This document shows, piece by piece, positions 58,803 through 64,000 of a stretch of 64,000 nt of DNA. The DNA comes from Epiperipatus broadwayi (lineage: Eukaryota > Onychophora > Udeonychophora > Euonychophora > Peripatidae). A program made the position numbers and the translations under genes. Position 1 is the first letter of the stretch, and each line of letters opens with the position of its first letter. The stretch is from assembly GCA_028023455.1 (NCBI GenBank), contig JAQFVV010001037.1, forward strand, positions 61,603 through 125,602. The letters run 5' to 3'. The notes beneath the pieces were generated by a model that saw only the letters and a list, made by a program, of their open reading frames with translations, made no database searches and had not been told where the DNA came from.

Positions 58803-58808
58803 TTTCAA
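57984..58808 (-). pseudogene. RTE reverse transcriptase, C-terminal half
   Basis: An open frame of 274 codons. The first six residues cross the junction with the neighbouring element and the first Met is not a real start. The catalytic box F-A-D-D lies near residue 23-26 and is intact. Next come the G-L-K-I-N-V-K-K-T-K thumb-side motif (~50-60) and the Y-K-Y-L-G motif (~85). The C-terminal domain has T-Y-G-S-E-T-W-T-L, W-A-G-H-I-A-R and R-W-M-D-E-I-R, all usual for RTE-type elements. The endonuclease and RT fingers are missing. An unbroken frame over 800 bases suggests the insertion was recent when the neighbour arrived, or that it is not old. Confidence 0.85.
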
Positions 58809-59068
58809 TAGGCTTTATTGGTTTATAAATGTACAAAAAAAAAAAAAAGAAAAAAAAAGGAAAATAACAATTTTGATCAGGGCTTACCATTCTCATGATC
58901 GTTACAACAGTTTATAACAATTTACATATATTAATGGGTACACTTTTCATCTTTTTTCCTTCCACCTTCCCTCCCCTTTTTTTTTTCTCTCTTTTTTTTT
59001 TTTTAAAGTCCTGGTGATCTACTTCTTTGGCGATGGTGAGTCTTTTTATAAATTAGAGCGAAATAGCA

Positions 59069-62000
59069 TTATTGACCAGGTGTCTGAAAAAATGTTAGGC
59101 GATGAAATTTTTTCATCCCTAGTGCGTATGATATCAATTTTGTTTCTTTAGATTGTTTCATGTCCGGTTCATACATAAGTGTACATCTGGTACACCATAG
59201 TGAGTATAACACAAATGTGCTAGCGCAGATGAGTCCATAAATACCCTTTTCAAAGGAATTGAGAAGTGTTTGCATTCTGTAATCCTTGTTTTTAAAAATT
59301 TTTGGAATGTCCCAGTGAATATTATTGTATCTGGGGCATGTGAATAATAAGTGTGATAGGGTTTCTGGTTCTCTTTGACAAAGCTTGCAAATATCTTCAA
59401 TATTGGTACAGTTCCTTTTATATCTACAGAAGTAAAGAGTTGGAAGTGCATCAAGATTTAGTTTTATGAGGAAATCATAGAATTTTGGCTCCAATGACCA
59501 ATATTTGAAGTTTTTGGTCAACTGTTTATTTGTTAAGTTTAGATAAGTTTTCCCATTATCATTGGAAGGGGGGTTGCAGACTGAGTAAACCTCCCAGTAT
59601 TTCATTTTGTCCATAAGGGGGGGGGTAAATGTAAGATGGGGATGCTTAATAGTGGAGAAATTAGCTTATTCCAGAAGTTATTTGTAGGTGGTGGTTTGTC
59701 TGTGGGTGTGATTTTGAGTGCAATTTCTAGATAGGGGAAAATTTTGGCACATGATGATATTAGATTAAATGTTTTTTGAATTTGAAAAATGTTGATTGAA
59801 TGTAGGCCTAGTCCATTTCGAGATAGAGGGTTCAGGATTTTTCTTAAGGATATTGGCACTATTTTTTTTCCACAATAATTTTCTACACATTGAATAAATT
59901 TTTGCTATAAATGCTTTTGTGTATATTATTATGGGTGTATAATATGTAACTCTTGTTATTATTAAGAGATTGAAGAGAGCAACTTTGGCATAGAGCGACA
60001 TGTATGATTTGGATAGAGAATTAGTTATATTCTCAGATTTATTCATTAATTTCCTCTGTATCTGTGAACGCATTTCAGAGTTGCTTAAATGGAATGGAAA
60101 TCCCAGGAATGGACCTGGTTTTCCTTTAAAGTATTGGTCTTGTTGGTGTCCAGTGCATATGGACCAAGTGCTGGATTTATGTAGATTAAACTCTAGTTTA
60201 TATTCTGCTGAGTAGTTATTAAGAATTTTAATTAGTGTTGGTATTTGTTTTTTGGTGGGCAGAAAGACAGTAATATCACCCATGTATGCAACACATGTGA
60301 CATTAGTCTTCATTGCGGTTATGAATATTCCAGTCATCTCACTTTCAATTGCTTTAAGGAGAGGATTAATATAAAAAGTGAATAGAAGAGCACTTAATGG
60401 TGAACCTTGTGGGATGGAGTTAAATGGAGTGAAGGATGGTGCATATTTCCCACTAAGAGTTATATGAATTTCTCTACTTAAAAGAAGATTTGTAATCAAG
60501 TAGATTAGTGCTCTGGGAATTGATGTGTCTGCTAGCATATTAATTAAGATATTAATTGGTACCATATCAAATGCTGATTTGATGTCCAGCTGAACTACAA
60601 CAGGCCCGTACCTTTTGTTATTTCTGACTGTGTTAATCACTGTCTTATATACAAAAGCCGCTTGCCCAGTAGAAGATCCCTTCCTTGCGAACTGATTTTT
60701 TGACAAATGTGGCAGAATGTAGGGCTCAATTCTGTCTTTAATTATTGACTCCAGAATCTTGATACCAAGTGGGCTCATTGATATAGGTCTGAGATTTTGT
60801 AAAGTGGTTATGTTTTCCTTCTTCTTAATAAATGGAACCACTGAGATGGGGTAGAGCCCATGAATGTGATAAATTCTCTGGGTTAGGAAGTTGGCTAAAT
60901 CTGCTAGATATTTTACTGTGAAATGACTTAAGTGCTTGTATACAAAGCAAGGTATTCCATATATTCCTGGATGACATGAGTTTGATATTGAATACAACTT
61001 TTCTTCAAAATCTCTCGGAACAAAGGCTATATTATCTTCTGGTGGGCCAAGAAAGTTATCCGGGGGGTTGAAAAATTCCCCTCTTTGCAGGTTGTGTTTG
61101 TAGAATGAGTAGAGTGGTTCTAGCATATTATCTGCTGCAATGGTTTGCCCTTCTACTTTGATAGCTGATGGAACCCGGTTTGTTGGAGCTTGACCTAGAG
61201 CCCAGCGAATATACTGTCTAGACCATATATGGGTCTGGCTCAGGAATACCTTTTTCTTCTTTATTGCCAAATATTCCCTGAACGAAACACATGCTGACCA
61301 ATAAGCTTTTCTAAGGGCTACAACATTTGTACAGCCCTCTGTGGTGGAAGCACTAAGTGTTATTCTTTTATGCAGACCATCTGCAAGAGCCAAAATCCTT
61401 GAAGGGGGGGGTTGGTTTCTTGTAATTGTATCAATTGTGTACGAGATTATGTTTACGAAGGTAAACCATCTCTGAACTGGGTCCAAATCTATGTCATGAA
61501 TTTTGAATATTGATATGTATATCTCTGAATAGAGATATTCCTTAGTTTGAGCTGGAAGCAATATTTTAATAGTTTTGCCTGTAGTAACTATGGGTCTATA
61601 TGAAAAATCATTTTTAAGACAAACCACCACAGCTGAATGATCTGAGAAGGATGAGTTTATTAGTAGTATTTTGATCATATGATGCAGCGCTGGTGAATAA
61701 AACACAAAATCAATCAGAGAAGAGAATCTGCCATTGTTGAATGAAACAGAGTTTTCTGGAAGAAAACCTTCTCCAGACATGAGAGGAAAAGCCAGCCTGT
61801 GTAACCATTTTGTAACCAATTTACTGTATGACATATTAAAATCTCCCATTAGTATTATGGGATGTATTGACGATGCAAACTTTGTGTTTAGTATATGTAT
61901 GAGGTTATTTATAATTGTATCACCTGGAGGAATATACAGATATACTATGTTAAGCGTTATTCTTTTATGATATAGATTAATAATTAGCATGTGTGCATCA

Positions 62001-62269
62001 ATATGTAATATTTTAAATGAGCTGAATGGGCATGTTTTGGTTATCACAATTCCTGTCCCAGCCAATGGTGAGAATGTGGCTCTGGAAAACAAAGAATAGC
62101 CTTGATTGTCATAGAACTTAGATGGATCTGTTTGTGGTTTATTATATATCTTTGTCTCCAGTAGTCCAATTATATGTGGTTGGATAATGTTAATCCATTT
62201 TCTAAGTTTATAGTTTTTTTCAACAGAGTTTAAACCTCTGACATTAACTGATCCTATTTTTATCATCAT
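59069..62269 (-). pseudogene. ORF2: endonuclease-reverse transcriptase, two frameshifts and altered active site
   Basis: The main frame (62,269-59,765, 834 codons) holds an APE endonuclease and then a reverse transcriptase. The endonuclease shows S-V-N-V-R-G-L-N near residue 7, L-L-E-T-K near 37, M-G-D-F-N near 141 and S-D-H-S-A-V near 212. The RT shows L-R-P-I-S-M near 480, Q-L-D-I-K-S-A-F-D near 558 and I-P-Q-G-S-P-L-S near 620. Motif C is Y-M-G-D at 60,286-60,275, where Y/F-x-D-D is expected, so one of the two metal-binding Asp is Gly. Coding then shifts at an A8 run (~59,866) into 59,859-59,602, and again at a C9 run (~59,618) into 59,614-59,069. That last piece carries the zinc finger C-K-L-C-Q-R-E-P-E-T-L-S-H-L-x4-C. 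The protein would nick target DNA and prime cDNA there. Confidence 0.9.
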
Positions 62270-62308
62270 TTTATTTAATGTAGTTATGTAAAAGTACGAA
62301 AGGTATGT

Positions 62309-63807
62309 TTATGTTATCTGCATATTCCTGTCTAAAAATATTGGAGTTTCATCCGACAAACCAAGGAGCTTGTCGTAAGCTATTGTATTTGAGCATGTTT
62401 CACTTATTTCTATTGTCGCGACTTGCTCACTTGTATTACACACATTGGAATCTTCTATGTTTTGGGTTGACTTTTTAACTTTTTTAGCATTGTCCAGAGA
62501 CTGTGATAGATCCTCTTTACTCAGTTCTGGGGATTGTACTTCACTTTTTCTTTCTCTTTTCTTACTTGGTGGACAACCAGGTTTACGTTTGGCTGTTAGT
62601 ACATTTATGTCAATGCCTGAGTGTGATGGTCCTGATATTGATGCTTCTGTAATGTCTTGTGAAGTTTTGTTTAGGATTACTGCTTCTGGAATGGTTTTGC
62701 TAATTTCATTTGTGACTTTTAGTGTAATGGAACTGTGTTGGTCCGATAGTTGATCTTGTATTTGTGTATTATCTTCTGATGGTATACTTGGGGTAAAACC
62801 AACCAAATCATCGATATTAGCATCATTTATATCAGTGATCAACGCCTTACCATTTATGTATGGCATATTATTATTATCGTTTTTCCCTTGCATTGATGTG
62901 TTGTTGTATTTCTCATTTCACAGTGTGGACATTTAGTTTTTGGACACGCACCTATGAGATGATCTCTTGCTTTGCAGTTGAAGCACTGAGGTTTAATTCC
63001 ATATATTATTACGAGGAGCGTGGTATCTTGATCCATAATTAATGTAGGGATATCATTCAGAATTATATTTTTGTTTAGACGCAGTTTAAAATGATAATTG
63101 GTGCTTAATATAGGTATAGGTGTATCTTTTAGATACGTAGGTTGGAACGACACTACTGACCCAAAAGATTTCATCAGCTTCGTAAAGTCATTAATGGAGA
63201 AGGTGAAGTAGGTGTTTTTAATAATCCCTGTTACATATTTTTCTCTATTGCGATCTATTTTGACTAACGTGTATTTTTCCAGCGTGAGAATAGTATTTTC
63301 AAATCTATTTCTCTGTCCTTCATCGAAAAATTCAATGGCAGTATATCTGGGGTTAGGATGTTCTCCAATTCGTTGTATAGAGTCTTACATGTTGTTTGCT
63401 GTAATTGCTTCATACAGCAAATTTTTTGGGAATCTGTAAAGAGAGCAATTAATATCCGTGACAGCTAGAACAATCAAGCAATTGGTAAAAAAATGTTTAA
63501 ACGATAAATATAGGCCTTTCGGTATTGTTTGATCGAAGGCCTCCAAGATTCTTTTCAAGCTTTCTTCTGATCAAGCCTCTTCGATTACGTTGATAGATTC
63601 ATGAGAGGTATCCACAAGAATGTCTAAATTAATCAAATCATTCATTGTTGATCTGTGGAATCTAGCACTTTGATTTGTATTTTTTACACTAGATAAATTT
63701 ACGTAAGAATCGTGCTGTAGCAATAAAGATATGGCTCTCGCAGCTTCTGCATATGTGCATGATTTCACTTCGCATGCAGAGTCCATGGCGTCTGACATAT
63801 TTGCCAC
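62309..63807 (-). pseudogene. ORF1: zinc-knuckle (gag-like) protein, broken
   Basis: Starts at ATG 63,807 (M-A-N-M-S-D-A-M-D). A break follows near 63,570, then a long open segment from about 63,470 to 62,854 with a single in-frame stop near 63,388. It includes P-R-Y-T-A-I-E-F-F and K-S-F-G-S-V-V-S-F, which look like an RNA-binding fold. Two cysteine knuckles sit near 62,985-62,900: C-F-N-C-x4-H-x4-C, then C-P-H-C with a spaced H and C. A frame change next to the AATAATAAT run near 62,885 leads to the last piece (62,893-62,309), which is S/T/D-rich with a basic patch (K-R-K-P-G-C-P-P-S-K-K-R-E-R-K) that could act as a nuclear localisation signal. ORF2 begins 40 bases after its stop. ORF1 proteins of such elements coat the RNA. 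Confidence 0.8.
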
Positions 63808-64000
63808 AGCAAAGAAAGGAAAAATGTGGTTAGTATATTCTATATGGAGGGATCAGTTACATTTTTTTATGAGGTTTGTCTATCTCAAATCTTTAATATC
63901 AATTTAGTTTCATTCCAAAAATATTTTATCAGTTTGATATCGTAAAAAAAAAAACCAAATAAATAGGCTCACTGTAAAAGTAACAATCTTGCTCCAAAAG

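Larger units (their letters stand above)
58803..63830 (-). mobile_element. Non-LTR retrotransposon, family C, best copy
   Basis: A two-ORF element on the minus strand with ORF1 (nucleic-acid binding), ORF2 (endonuclease, RT, zinc finger) and a 3' UTR. The UTR ends at 58,803 in AATAAAGCCTATTGAAAC, similar to the ends at 20,565 and 47,022. The 3' UTR contains long T/C tracts (58,836-58,860 and 58,975-59,005). Its endonuclease start (S-V-N-V-R-G-L-N-S) and C-terminal zinc finger occur in Tx1/L1-type and R1/Jockey-type elements. I cannot choose between these clades by eye. The 5' UTR runs to, or beyond, the window edge. Confidence 0.9.

Overview
This is a 64 kb piece of an AT-rich animal genome, probably an invertebrate. 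I infer that from the element types present: RTE-like and other APE-type non-LTR retrotransposons, a hAT relic of the ZBED5/FAM200 type, Penelope-like remains, and a gag-bearing LTR element of a style common in insect genomes. The species cannot be fixed from sequence alone. There is no operon structure. I see no complete host gene and no rRNA, tRNA or CRISPR array. Nearly everything readable is mobile DNA of different ages in long AT-rich stretches that look like intron or intergenic sequence. The one possible host coding piece is a 3'-terminal exon on the minus strand near 52.3-52.5 kb.

Layout. 0-4 kb: an RTE scrap ending in a perfect palindrome, then a decayed minus-strand copy of an APE/RT non-LTR element (family C). 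6-11.7 kb: small tandem duplications. 11.9-14.75 kb: a candidate 2.84 kb inverted-repeat element filled with a 31-bp minisatellite whose unit resembles the element's own end. 16.2-16.9 kb: duplicated blocks. 19.6-20.6 kb: a 5'-truncated family C copy on the plus strand. 23.3-26.5 kb: a nearly full-length, frame-broken RTE element (copy A) on the minus strand. 30.0-30.7 kb: an endonuclease relic of a third non-LTR family. 30.7-37.5 kb: an LTR element with two ~2.15 kb LTRs about 98% alike, a primer-binding site and an intact gag, but no pol (TR-GAG type). 38.5-46.2 kb: foldback palindromes, a broken coiled-coil (gag-like) ORF, and an 0.8 kb inverted-repeat element. 46.3-47.0 kb: a Penelope-like RT/GIY-YIG relic. 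47.0-47.9 kb: another family C 3' end. 51.3-51.9 kb: a possible inverted-repeat transposon. 53.6-54.6 kb: a 1 kb palindrome whose arms carry a hammerhead-like motif. 55.1-57.1 kb: a hAT transposase pseudogene. 58.0-58.8 kb: an RTE 3' fragment (copy B), abutted at one base by the best-preserved family C element, which runs to the window end with ORF1, ORF2 and the 3' UTR.

How the parts relate. Nothing here is shown to work as a pathway; the interest lies in how the elements are built and broken. Two family C copies carry different substitutions at the same catalytic Asp of the RT (YMGD and YMND). The TR-GAG element must borrow pol enzymes from elsewhere. The minisatellite looks seeded by a transposon terminus. 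Two unrelated elements carry hammerhead-like folds, in the Penelope-type palindrome and, much less convincingly, in the TR-GAG LTR. All alignments were made by eye, so family names are strong only where motifs are given.
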